A DNA stretch of 64,000 nucleotides from Algoriphagus pacificus (GTDB lineage: Bacteria; Bacteroidota; Bacteroidia; Cytophagales; Cyclobacteriaceae), in assembly GCF_017254845.1 (NCBI RefSeq), contig NZ_JAFKCU010000001.1, forward strand, positions 703,048-767,047, read 5' to 3'. Under the pieces are notes generated by a model. It ran no database searches. It saw only the letters and a program-made list of their open reading frames with translations, and was not told where the DNA came from. The stretch's first letter is position 1. Each line of letters starts with the position of its first letter. The translations under genes were made by a program, and so were the position numbers. Below, piece after piece: positions 44,538 to 53,092 of this stretch.

Positions 44538-47500
44538 ATGTTAGAATTAATTGCCAAAGGACTCGCGAAAGTATTCGGTACTAAGTCCGATAGAGATATA
44601 AAAGAATTGTCACCTAAAGTAGAAGAGATCAATAAGATCTTTGCAAGCTTTGCTTCGCTCAGTGATGATGAATTAAGAGGTAAAACCGAAGAAATCAAGG
44701 GTAAAATCAATGATAGATTAAAAACTATCGATGATAATATCGGTGAGATTCGAGTAAAAATCAATGAGCTTCCGGCTAATGCAATTCATCAGAAGGATCA
44801 ACTTTTCAATGAAATTGACAAGTTGGAGAAGCAGCGTGATGAATCTTTGGAGGAAGTTTTGGCAGAAGTCCTTCCAACAGCTTTCGCAGTAGTAAAAGAA
44901 ACTGCAAGAAGATTTAAGGAAAACAAGCAGCTGAAAGTCACTGCTACACTTTTTGACAGAGAGCTTTCAGCTAAGAAGCAAAACGTACAAATCGACGGAG
45001 ATCATGCAATCTGGCACAATAGCTGGCTTGCAGCAGGAACTGAAGTAGTTTGGGACATGGTCCACTACGATGTTCAGTTGATCGGTGGTATGGTTTTACA
45101 TAATGGTAAAATCGCTGAGATGGCCACAGGTGAAGGTAAAACCTTGGTTTCTACTTTGCCAGCCTATCTAAATGCCCTTGCCGGCAGAGGAGTACACATT
45201 GTTACGGTCAATGATTACTTGGCAAAACGTGACTCCGAATGGAATGCGCCACTTTTTGAATTCCATGGATTGACAGTCGATTGTATCGATAAATATCAGC
45301 CGAATTCTGCAGGAAGAAAGAAAGCTTACGCAAGCGATATCGTCTACGGAACCAATAACGAATTTGGTTTTGATTATCTCCGTGACAACATGGCTCGCGA
45401 TGGTGGGGATTTGGTGCAAGGGAAGCATCACTTTGCCATGGTCGATGAGGTCGATTCTGTATTGATTGATGATGCTCGTACGCCATTGATTATTTCTGGA
45501 CCTGTACCAAAAGGAGATGTTCACGAGTTTGATGATATGAAACCTCGTGTTTCTACATTGGTGGATGAGCAGCGTAAGTTGGTTCAAGGATTTTTGACAA
45601 CTGCTAAAAAACTTATAGCAGACGGAAATGAAAAAGATGGTGGTTTGGCACTTTTCAGAGCATTCCGAGGAATGCCTAAATACAAGCCTTTGATCAAGTA
45701 CCTTTCTGAGCCAGGAATCAGAGTAATTCTTCAAAAGACTGAAAATTATTATCTACAGGACAACAAGCGAAATATGCCTGAGGCGGATGAACCGCTTTTG
45801 TTTACAATTGATGAGAAAACAAACGTTGTCGATTTGACGGATCGTGGCATCGAAACCATGACCACTAAAAACGAGAACACTGAGTTTTTCATTCTTCCTG
45901 ATATCGGAGTTGTCATCGCAGATCTTGAAAAAGATGAATCACTTGACGACAAAGAAAAATTGATCCGCAAGGAAGAAGTTATCAAGGATTATGGCGTAAA
46001 AGCACAACGAATTCATACAGTAAACCAGCTTTTGAAAGCGTATTGTATGTTTGAGCGAGATACGGAGTACATCATTGTCGATGGAAAAGTAAAAATCGTG
46101 GATGAGCAGACAGGCCGTGTGATGGAAGGCAGAAGATATTCTGATGGATTGCACCAGGCTATCGAAGCAAAAGAAAATGTTAAAGTGGAGGATGCAACGC
46201 AGACTTACGCTACTATCACGCTGCAGAATTATTTCAGAATGTATCATAAGCTTGCCGGTATGACTGGTACAGCTGAGACAGAGGCTGGAGAATTCTGGGA
46301 AATTTACAAGCTGGATGTGGTAGTGATCCCTACCAACAGAGTCATTCAGAGATCTGATAAAGAAGATAAAGTTTATAAAACAGTTCGTGAGAAATTCAAC
46401 GCGGTAGTTGATGAAATCAATGAATTGGTAGCAGCAGGCAGACCTGTTCTAGTGGGTACCACTTCAGTGGAAATCTCTGAAGTACTCAGCAGGATGTTGA
46501 CTTTGAAGAAAATTCCTCATCAGGTACTTAATGCGAAGCAACACGCCAAAGAGGCTGATGTCGTTGCCCTAGCCGGTCAGGCAGGAACAGTGACAATCGC
46601 TACCAACATGGCGGGTCGTGGTACAGATATTAAACTTTCTCCTGAATCTAAAAAAGCTGGAGGTTTGGCGATTATCGGTACAGAAAGACACGAATCAAGA
46701 CGTGTGGATAGACAGTTGAGAGGTCGTGCAGGTCGTCAAGGTGACGTGGGTTCTTCTCAGTTCTTTGTTTCTCTGGAAGATAGCTTAATGCGTCTTTTCG
46801 GTTCAGAAAGGATTGCCAAGCTAATGGACAGAATGGGTCTGGAAGAAGGAGAGGTAATTCAGCATAGCATGATTACCAAGTCTATTGAAAGAGCTCAGAA
46901 AAAAGTAGAGGAAAACAACTTTGGTACGAGAAAGAGATTGTTGGAGTATGATGATGTGATGAACTCCCAGCGTGAGGTTGTTTACAAGAGAAGAAGAAAT
47001 GCGCTGAAAGGTGATCGTTTGGAGCTGGATATTCTTAACATCATGTATGATGTATGCGAAAGCAATATCGAAATGGGTAAATCTACCGGTGAGGCAGAAG
47101 ATCTTCGAATGAATGTCTTCACTTCTTTGGGAATCGATTACCAAATTTCTGACAATGATCTTAAATCAAAAGATGCAGGAACTCTTACGCAGGAATTGTA
47201 TGAAGTAGCTTTTGAAAACTACCGTAAGAAAAACGAAATGATCATGAGCACTGCTCTTCCGATCTTCAAAAAGGTGCAGGAAGAAAGAGGTGCAACTGTG
47301 AAAGATATCATGGTTCCGATTTCTGATGGAATCAAACAAATCGGCGTTGTAGTGAATCTGGAAGGAATGATCAATTCAGAAGGAAGAGAGTTGATCCGTG
47401 CGATAGAGAAAAACGTGACTTTGGCCATCATTGATCAGAACTGGAAAGAGCATCTTCGTGACATGGATGATTTGAAACAGTCTGTTCAGAATGCTGTTTA

Positions 47501-47915
47501 TGAACAAAAAGATCCATTATTGATCTACAAGTTTGAGGCGTTTGAAATGTTCAAACGATTCATTGGCAAATTGAATGAGGATATGATTTCTTTCATTTCT
47601 AGAGCCGATTTACCAAAGCAAGATCCTAGTCAAGTTCATGCTGCACAACCTGCAAGAGTAGCTGAACCGCAAGGCCAAGCAACCAAAGCAGAAGTTTCAA
47701 GCACCTTAAATCCTGGGGCTAACCGTGCTGCTGCAGCTGCTGCAAGCGCAGGAAGACCAGCGCCACAAGTTGTTGCTCCGAGAAAATCTGAGAAAGTTTA
47801 CGGAAGAAATGACAAAGTAACGGTACAATACACAAACGGAACTACAAAATCAGACGTTAAGTACAAGAGTGTGGAGCAGGATATTCAGGAAGGTAAATGT
47901 GTAGTTATCGACTAA
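44538..47915 (+). CDS. secA: preprotein translocase ATPase SecA
   Basis: Motor ATPase of the Sec pathway. The 1125-residue protein has Walker A ATGEGKTL (196-203), DYLAKRD, the DEVDSVLIDDARTPLIISGP region, the preprotein-binding domain, and the second nucleotide-binding fold with NMAGRGTDIKL and GTERHESRRVDRQLRGRAGR. It is longer than E. coli SecA (901) because of an insert around residues 335-450, as in many Bacteroidota. The extreme C-terminus (GRNDKVTVQYTNGTTKSD) has no CxCxSGxxxxxCH zinc motif. A lipoprotein gene follows after 10 bases. Confidence 0.97.
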   Translation: MLELIAKGLAKVFGTKSDRDIKELSPKVEEINKIFASFASLSDDELRGKTEEIKGKINDRLKTIDDNIGEIRVKINELPANAIHQKDQLFNEIDKLEKQRDESLEEVLAEVLPTAFAVVKETARRFKENKQLKVTATLFDRELSAKKQNVQIDGDHAIWHNSWLAAGTEVVWDMVHYDVQLIGGMVLHNGKIAEMATGEGKTLVSTLPAYLNALAGRGVHIVTVNDYLAKRDSEWNAPLFEFHGLTVDCIDKYQPNSAGRKKAYASDIVYGTNNEFGFDYLRDNMARDGGDLVQGKHHFAMVDEVDSVLIDDARTPLIISGPVPKGDVHEFDDMKPRVSTLVDEQRKLVQGFLTTAKKLIADGNEKDGGLALFRAFRGMPKYKPLIKYLSEPGIRVILQKTENYYLQDNKRNMPEADEPLLFTIDEKTNVVDLTDRGIETMTTKNENTEFFILPDIGVVIADLEKDESLDDKEKLIRKEEVIKDYGVKAQRIHTVNQLLKAYCMFERDTEYIIVDGKVKIVDEQTGRVMEGRRYSDGLHQAIEAKENVKVEDATQTYATITLQNYFRMYHKLAGMTGTAETEAGEFWEIYKLDVVVIPTNRVIQRSDKEDKVYKTVREKFNAVVDEINELVAAGRPVLVGTTSVEISEVLSRMLTLKKIPHQVLNAKQHAKEADVVALAGQAGTVTIATNMAGRGTDIKLSPESKKAGGLAIIGTERHESRRVDRQLRGRAGRQGDVGSSQFFVSLEDSLMRLFGSERIAKLMDRMGLEEGEVIQHSMITKSIERAQKKVEENNFGTRKRLLEYDDVMNSQREVVYKRRRNALKGDRLELDILNIMYDVCESNIEMGKSTGEAEDLRMNVFTSLGIDYQISDNDLKSKDAGTLTQELYEVAFENYRKKNEMIMSTALPIFKKVQEERGATVKDIMVPISDGIKQIGVVVNLEGMINSEGRELIRAIEKNVTLAIIDQNWKEHLRDMDDLKQSVQNAVYEQKDPLLIYKFEAFEMFKRFIGKLNEDMISFISRADLPKQDPSQVHAAQPARVAEPQGQATKAEVSSTLNPGANRAAAAAASAGRPAPQVVAPRKSEKVYGRNDKVTVQYTNGTTKSDVKYKSVEQDIQEGKCVVID

Positions 47916-47925
47916 ATTGAAATCA

Positions 47926-48471
47926 ATGAAAGGAGTTTGGATAGTAGGAATTGTTTTATTGGCAGCTATGGGATGTAAATCCAGCAAGTCCACCAGTGGT
48001 GGGTCTACTGCTTATGCCAATTATCAGGAAGATCTGACAGGTACTCTTCCAATTTATCCTGATTACGAAGCTGAAATGGCCAAGGTATCCAATGTTAGCC
48101 AAGAGATTTCTACCCAAACTGTCGACGCTGCTCTGCATCAAAGTATCCAAAGAATGTATGATAAAAACCTAACCGAACCTTATTACAATGGGTATTCGGT
48201 TTTGGTTTACTCTGGTATTGATAGAAATAAGGCCTTCGAAACACGGGATGAATTGACAGAAAATTTTCCGGAGATCAAGGCAGAAATGCAGTACCAAGAA
48301 CCCCGCTATCTAGTCAAGGTGGGAAAATTTAATTTTAAAATAGAGGCGCAAAAGAGCTTTTCACTGATCAAATCTCAATTTCCAACTGCTAGAATTATTC
48401 AGGATAGATTTCAGCGAAAAGAATACGAAGCCCCAGAAATAACAAATTCGAATGCTGAAGGACAAAATTAA
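47926..48471 (+). CDS. predicted lipoprotein of unknown function, C-terminal SPOR-like
   Basis: A 181-residue lipoprotein (MKGVWIVGIVLLAAMGC, Cys17) starting at the ATG nine bases after a TTG. The C-terminal half (YNGYSVLVYSGIDRNKAFETR, KAEMQYQEPRYLVKVGKF, FSLIKSQFPTARIIQDRF) has the two-repeat look of a SPOR peptidoglycan-binding domain, which would place it in the cell wall or divisome; this is an inference. It follows secA closely and overlaps the amidohydrolase start by 20 bases. Confidence 0.8.
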   Translation: MKGVWIVGIVLLAAMGCKSSKSTSGGSTAYANYQEDLTGTLPIYPDYEAEMAKVSNVSQEISTQTVDAALHQSIQRMYDKNLTEPYYNGYSVLVYSGIDRNKAFETRDELTENFPEIKAEMQYQEPRYLVKVGKFNFKIEAQKSFSLIKSQFPTARIIQDRFQRKEYEAPEITNSNAEGQN

Positions 48472-49642
48472 ATCGCTGGCAAAAGCCTACAAAGAAGAGG
48501 TCATTGCCAACCGAAGACATTTACATGCCAATCCTGAGCTTTCCTACCAAGAATTTAAAACAGCTGCTTTTGTTGAAGAGCAGCTAAAATCTATTGGGAT
48601 TACCAAAATCGAAAAAAAGGCAACCACCGGTTGGTCTGCTTTGATTGAAGGTAAAAATCCGCACAAAAAAGTAGTCGCGCTTCGGGCAGACATGGATGCT
48701 CTACCGATCCACGAAGCCAATGAAGTTTCCTATAAATCCAAAAACGAAGGAGTCATGCATGCTTGCGGGCATGATGCTCATACAGCTTCGCTTTTGGGTG
48801 CGGCAAAAATCCTTCATGGAGTAAAAGACGACTTTGAAGGCACTATTAAGTTGATTTTCCAACCAGGAGAAGAGCTTGTACCAGGTGGTGCTTCTTTGAT
48901 GATCAAAGACAAAGTTCTTGAGAACCCAAGACCTTCCGGAATTATCGGTCAACATGTGATGCCATTTATTGAAGCGGGCAAAGTAGGTTTCCGTAAAGGA
49001 ATTTACATGGCTAGTGCAGATGAACTTTACATCACCGTGAAAGGAAAAGGTGGCCATGGTGCTATGCCGGAAACCTTGATCGATCCGGTATTGATTGCTT
49101 CTCATATGATTATTGCTTTACAACAGGTAGTAAGTAGAGCGGCAAGTCCAAAAATTCCTTCTGTTTTGTCTTTTGGTAGAGTAGAAGCATTGGGAGCAAC
49201 GAATGTTATTCCAAATGAAGTTCACATTCAAGGTACTTTCCGCACACTTAACGAAGAGTGGAGAGCCAAAGCCCATAAAAAAATGCTTCAAATTGCCCAT
49301 GGAATTGTAGAAGGAATGGGTGGAGAGCTGGACTTTGAAATCAGAAAAGGTTATCCATTTTTGAAAAATGATCCCGAATTGACAGACAGATCCCAAAAAG
49401 CAGCCATCGATTACTTGGGTGCTGAAAATGTGCTGGATTTGGATATCTGGATGGCAGCAGAAGATTTTGCATATTATTCTCAGGAAATAAACGGTTGTTT
49501 CTACAGATTGGGAACCCGCAATGAATCTAGAGGAATTACTTCTGGAGTTCATACACCGACTTTTGATATTGAGGAAGATGCTTTGGAAATCGGAGCTGGT
49601 TTAATGGCTTGGCTTGCTGTTTCAGAATTAGAAAACTCTTAA
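48452..49642 (+). CDS. M20 family amidohydrolase (N-acyl-amino-acid/hippurate hydrolase type)
   Basis: A 396-residue metallo-amidohydrolase of the M20D subfamily. Metal and catalytic motifs are visible: ALRADMDALPIHE, MHACGHDAHTASLLG, FQPGEELVPGGA, and a late AAEDFAYYSQ; the dimerisation domain includes GHGAMPETLIDPVL. No signal peptide, so cytoplasmic. Likely substrates are N-acyl amino acids or peptides. Its ATG overlaps the upstream lipoprotein gene by 20 bases in another frame. Confidence 0.93.
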   Translation: MLKDKIKSLAKAYKEEVIANRRHLHANPELSYQEFKTAAFVEEQLKSIGITKIEKKATTGWSALIEGKNPHKKVVALRADMDALPIHEANEVSYKSKNEGVMHACGHDAHTASLLGAAKILHGVKDDFEGTIKLIFQPGEELVPGGASLMIKDKVLENPRPSGIIGQHVMPFIEAGKVGFRKGIYMASADELYITVKGKGGHGAMPETLIDPVLIASHMIIALQQVVSRAASPKIPSVLSFGRVEALGATNVIPNEVHIQGTFRTLNEEWRAKAHKKMLQIAHGIVEGMGGELDFEIRKGYPFLKNDPELTDRSQKAAIDYLGAENVLDLDIWMAAEDFAYYSQEINGCFYRLGTRNESRGITSGVHTPTFDIEEDALEIGAGLMAWLAVSELENS

Positions 49643-49699
49643 CATTTCCTTCACTTAGTTGATGGGATTTTCCCCTAGTTTTAAGTCATTATTGCTGCT

Positions 49700-50470
49700 A
49701 TGAAAATCAACAAATCCCTTCTCTTGACATGCGTCATGTCACTCATGATTTCTCAGGCATTTGCTTGGGGACAGATCGGACATTATCTGATAGGTTACAT
49801 GGCCTCCATGCAAATGAAGAATTCCACTCGGAAAAAAGTGGAGAAAGTTCTTTATCCCATGTCTATCGGAAGATCTGGAATCTGGATGGATGAAGTTAAG
49901 TCTGATAGAGCCTATGACTATGTTAATTCCTGGCATTATCTGACTAGTAAAAACGGAGAATATAATCCGGAAATTCAGGAAAAAGGCGGTAATGCTTACG
50001 AGGCGATCAACCAAATCAAAGCAGAATTAAAGGCTGGAAATCTTAGTCCAAAAGAGGAGGCTGAGAAACTGAAAATGCTGATCCATATTGTAGAAGATAT
50101 TCACCAACCACTTCACGTAGGCACAGGCGAAGATCGTGGAGGAAATGATGTCAAACTTGAATTCTTTTATCAAGCATCCAACCTTCATTCGGTTTGGGAT
50201 TCAGGAATGATTGATCGCTGGGATATGAGCTATACCGAAATCGGAAATGAATTATCCAGAAGAATCACTTCTGAAATGGAAGCCAATTATCGTAATTCCA
50301 CCTTGGACGATTGGCTGAAAGAAGCCGTTGCTGCTCGTCCGATGGTTTACAAATTGCCGGAAAACAAGAAATTGTCCTATAACTATGGATTTGATAACAG
50401 AGCACTGGTTGAGGAACGGCTAATCGCCGCGAGTATCCGATTAGCCCAGATTTTGGAAGATATTTATTGA
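49700..50470 (+). CDS. S1/P1 family nuclease
   Basis: A secreted zinc nuclease degrading single-stranded DNA and RNA. A signal peptide ends at Ala22, so the mature chain begins with Trp23 (WGQIGHYLIG), whose N-terminal amine binds zinc in this family. Zinc ligands are visible in NSWHYLTS, MLIHIVEDIHQPLHVG and NLHSVWD. 256 residues is normal for bacterial members. Probably exported by Sec and used for nucleic-acid scavenging. It ends at a clear terminator. Confidence 0.95.
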   Translation: MKINKSLLLTCVMSLMISQAFAWGQIGHYLIGYMASMQMKNSTRKKVEKVLYPMSIGRSGIWMDEVKSDRAYDYVNSWHYLTSKNGEYNPEIQEKGGNAYEAINQIKAELKAGNLSPKEEAEKLKMLIHIVEDIHQPLHVGTGEDRGGNDVKLEFFYQASNLHSVWDSGMIDRWDMSYTEIGNELSRRITSEMEANYRNSTLDDWLKEAVAARPMVYKLPENKKLSYNYGFDNRALVEERLIAASIRLAQILEDIY

Positions 50471-50492
50471 TTTTATTCAAACTTTTTATTGA

Positions 50493-50531
50493 AATGGCTT
50501 TGGCACATTAGTGTACCAAAGCCATTTTTTT
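50493..50531 (+). terminator. terminator of the S1/P1 nuclease gene
   Basis: Perfect 11-base stem AATGGCTTTGG / CCAAAGCCATT with a 12-base loop, then a T-run. 22 bases after the stop. Confidence 0.92.
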
Positions 50532-50563
50532 ATATTAGTCAAAAATCAATTTTCTATTTTACG

Positions 50564-52426
50564 ATGACTTCAAGAGTACTTTTGGCTTTTGTACTTTTCT
50601 TAGTTTCAAACGTAGTCTTTTCTCAAGACCTTCGAAAGCGAATGGGAAGATCTGTTTATACTCCTGACTCTGCTGAAATCATTTTTGAAATTGAAAAACA
50701 GAATCTGAAAACGGCTACTGACAGCGGAGTCTATTTTTATTTTGTAGCTGAGAAATATAATGTTGATCGAGAAAATGAAATAGCCACAGAATATTTTAAA
50801 AAGACCCTGGATTTGGTGGATCCCAAATCCGAAAATCAGGACTTGATTTCCCTTGCCTGTATTCGATTAAATAGACTTAGCTCTGTTTCCGGTCAATTTG
50901 AAAAAGCTTTGATGTATTCCCAGAGGGGACTTCAAAATGCAACCGCTGCTTTGGATAGCAATTACATGGGTTATGCCTTATTGGATATTTCTGTAGTCTA
51001 TCATGACATGGAGGAGTATGAACGTGGCGTAGAATATGGAAAGAAAGCATTTGAGTTGTTGTCTTCTTATTCAAAAGCACGCCCTCCATTTATTGCATTC
51101 GCCCTGAATGCCATCGGGATCAATTTCGATGATTGGAATAAACCAGATAGTGCTCTTTTTTATCATTACAAGGTTTTGGAAAACATTGAAAATCTGGACA
51201 GTACCAGAATCAGTTTCACTTTCAATAACATCGCAAATACCCTTCTGAAACAAGGGAATTACAAAGAAGCAGAGCCTTGGCTAAGAACGGCTGTTAAAGT
51301 AAACAGTAGAACATATGATGATTATAGTCTTGCCGCTAATTACACTAATCTCGCTACTATAGCCTATAAGCGAAAAGATTTTGCTGAAGCAGAAGTAATG
51401 ATGGATTCGGCCTATAAATATGTCGAACACAGTGAATCAACTGAAAAAAAGAGAGATTATCTCTACGAACAATTTGCTTTTAATAAAGCGAAAGGGGATC
51501 TAAATCGAGCAATCGATTACTTGGAGCAATACGTGGCTGTAAAAGATTCAATTTTCAAGGATGAACGAGTAAAAGCGCTTGGTGAAATGGAGGCCAAATA
51601 CCAAGTGGAAACCAAAGAAAGAGAATTGGCAGAATCCAGAGCTTCTCTGGCAGAAAATGAATTGACCATTGAAAGCCGGAATAACCAATTACTCCTTTTA
51701 TTGATCCTGATTTTGATTTCTTTAGGAGTAGGTTTTTTCATTTATTATCGACTGAAAATACGGAACAGACATTTGCAGCAAGAAGCAAAGTTGCAGGCGA
51801 TTTATTCAGAGCAGGAAACCCAAAAAAGGCTACATGAGCAGAGAGACAGGATTTCCTCAGACCTCCATGACAATATCGGTGCGCAGCTAACCTTCATCGT
51901 CAGTTCCCTGAACAATCTGAAATACGGAAATCTTCCACAAGAGAAAATGGCTGCCAAAATTGATCAGATTTCTGGTTTTACGGTAGAAACTGTCAGTGAA
52001 TTAAGGGACACCATCTGGGCTATGAACAAAGATCATATCAGTGTGGAGGATCTTGAATCGAGACTTTTAAACTTGGTGGCAAAAGCCAAAGAGTCTTGTC
52101 CTGACATCAATTTTAATTTGGAGGTATCTCCTGATGTAGATCGAAAAATACTTTTGAATTCGCTCGAAGGGGTGAATTACTATCGTGTGGTCCAAGAAGC
52201 CATTAATAATGCGCTAAAGCATTCACAGGCAAAAGAGATCAGCATTTTATTTTCGCAGGTAAATGGAAAAATCAAAATCTGTGTGAAAGATGATGGAGTG
52301 GGAATTAAAAATCAAAATGCTTTTGGCAATGGCTTAGGAAACATGAAAAACCGGGCAGAAAGAATCGGGAGGGAACTTAGCATTGATTCGCCTTTAGGTA
52401 CTGGTACCGAAGTATGTATTTTCTAG
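50564..52426 (+). CDS. TPR-containing sensor histidine kinase (NarX/DesK type)
   Basis: A 620-residue membrane kinase. A signal-like N-terminus (LLAFVLFLVSNVVFSQ) is followed by a periplasmic TPR array (about 60-345), a coiled coil, one membrane segment (about 373-395) and the kinase core: HisKA_3 with phosphoacceptor His435 in RISSDLHDNIGAQLT, and HATPase with EAINNALKHSQAKE, DDGVGI and GNGLGNMKNRAERIGG-like G box. The ATG at 50564 was chosen because the longer frame adds a non-hydrophobic leader across the terminator. The partner response regulator follows after 16 bases. Confidence 0.93.
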   Translation: MTSRVLLAFVLFLVSNVVFSQDLRKRMGRSVYTPDSAEIIFEIEKQNLKTATDSGVYFYFVAEKYNVDRENEIATEYFKKTLDLVDPKSENQDLISLACIRLNRLSSVSGQFEKALMYSQRGLQNATAALDSNYMGYALLDISVVYHDMEEYERGVEYGKKAFELLSSYSKARPPFIAFALNAIGINFDDWNKPDSALFYHYKVLENIENLDSTRISFTFNNIANTLLKQGNYKEAEPWLRTAVKVNSRTYDDYSLAANYTNLATIAYKRKDFAEAEVMMDSAYKYVEHSESTEKKRDYLYEQFAFNKAKGDLNRAIDYLEQYVAVKDSIFKDERVKALGEMEAKYQVETKERELAESRASLAENELTIESRNNQLLLLLILILISLGVGFFIYYRLKIRNRHLQQEAKLQAIYSEQETQKRLHEQRDRISSDLHDNIGAQLTFIVSSLNNLKYGNLPQEKMAAKIDQISGFTVETVSELRDTIWAMNKDHISVEDLESRLLNLVAKAKESCPDINFNLEVSPDVDRKILLNSLEGVNYYRVVQEAINNALKHSQAKEISILFSQVNGKIKICVKDDGVGIKNQNAFGNGLGNMKNRAERIGRELSIDSPLGTGTEVCIF

Positions 52427-52442
52427 AAAATTGAAATAGGTT

Positions 52443-53090
52443 ATGATAAAGATTGCAATTGCTGAGGACAATAATTTTTTGATGAAAACGATTCTGGATA
52501 AGCTTTCATTTTTTGAAGAGCTGGAGGTGAAAATTACAGCTTTCAACGGCGTGGAGCTTCTGGAAAAGCTGGAAAAGGACTCCAATATTCACATGATTCT
52601 TATGGATATAGAAATGCCAAAAATGAATGGCATTGAAACGGTTCAAAAGGTGTCTCAAAAATACCCTCAGATTAAAGTTATCATGCTGACAGTTTTTGAT
52701 GACGATGAGAGTATTTTTAAAGCAGTCCAATCTGGAGCAAATGGGTATTTTTTGAAGGAAGTGGACCCAAATACGCTTTATCAGGGAATATTGGACACGC
52801 TTGACGGAGGCGCAGCGATGACACCCTCAGTGGCATTGAAGGCATTAAAATTACTTCGCAACCCACCCAAATTTGAAGAACCGGTCGAGGAAATTTCTCT
52901 GACTAATCGGGAAATTGAAATTTTAGAACAGATTTCTAAAGGACTCAACTACAATCAGATCGGCGATAATCTTTTCATTTCCCCGAAAACTGTCCGAAAG
53001 CATATTGAGAACATTTATCAAAAATTGCAGGTACACAGCAAGCTTGAGGCAGTCCAAAAAGCAATAAAAAATAGAATTATAGAAGGCTGA
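52443..53090 (+). CDS. NarL/FixJ-type response regulator
   Basis: A 215-residue two-domain regulator: receiver with AEDNN (8-11), phospho-acceptor Asp55 in ILMDIEMPKMNG, conserved Thr/Lys (MLTVFDDDES, LKEVDPN), and a C-terminal LuxR helix-turn-helix (SLTNREIEILEQISKGLNYN, recognition helix near NLFISPKTVRKHIENIY). It is the partner of the preceding TPR histidine kinase. Its stop is two bases from the convergent dsbD stop. Confidence 0.95.
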   Translation: MIKIAIAEDNNFLMKTILDKLSFFEELEVKITAFNGVELLEKLEKDSNIHMILMDIEMPKMNGIETVQKVSQKYPQIKVIMLTVFDDDESIFKAVQSGANGYFLKEVDPNTLYQGILDTLDGGAAMTPSVALKALKLLRNPPKFEEPVEEISLTNREIEILEQISKGLNYNQIGDNLFISPKTVRKHIENIYQKLQVHSKLEAVQKAIKNRIIEG

Positions 53091-53092
53091 TC

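Noticed and set aside
45168-45734. Open frame of 188 codons opposite secA
   Set aside because: It lies entirely opposite a well-supported gene and has no recognisable protein features; it is an antisense shadow.
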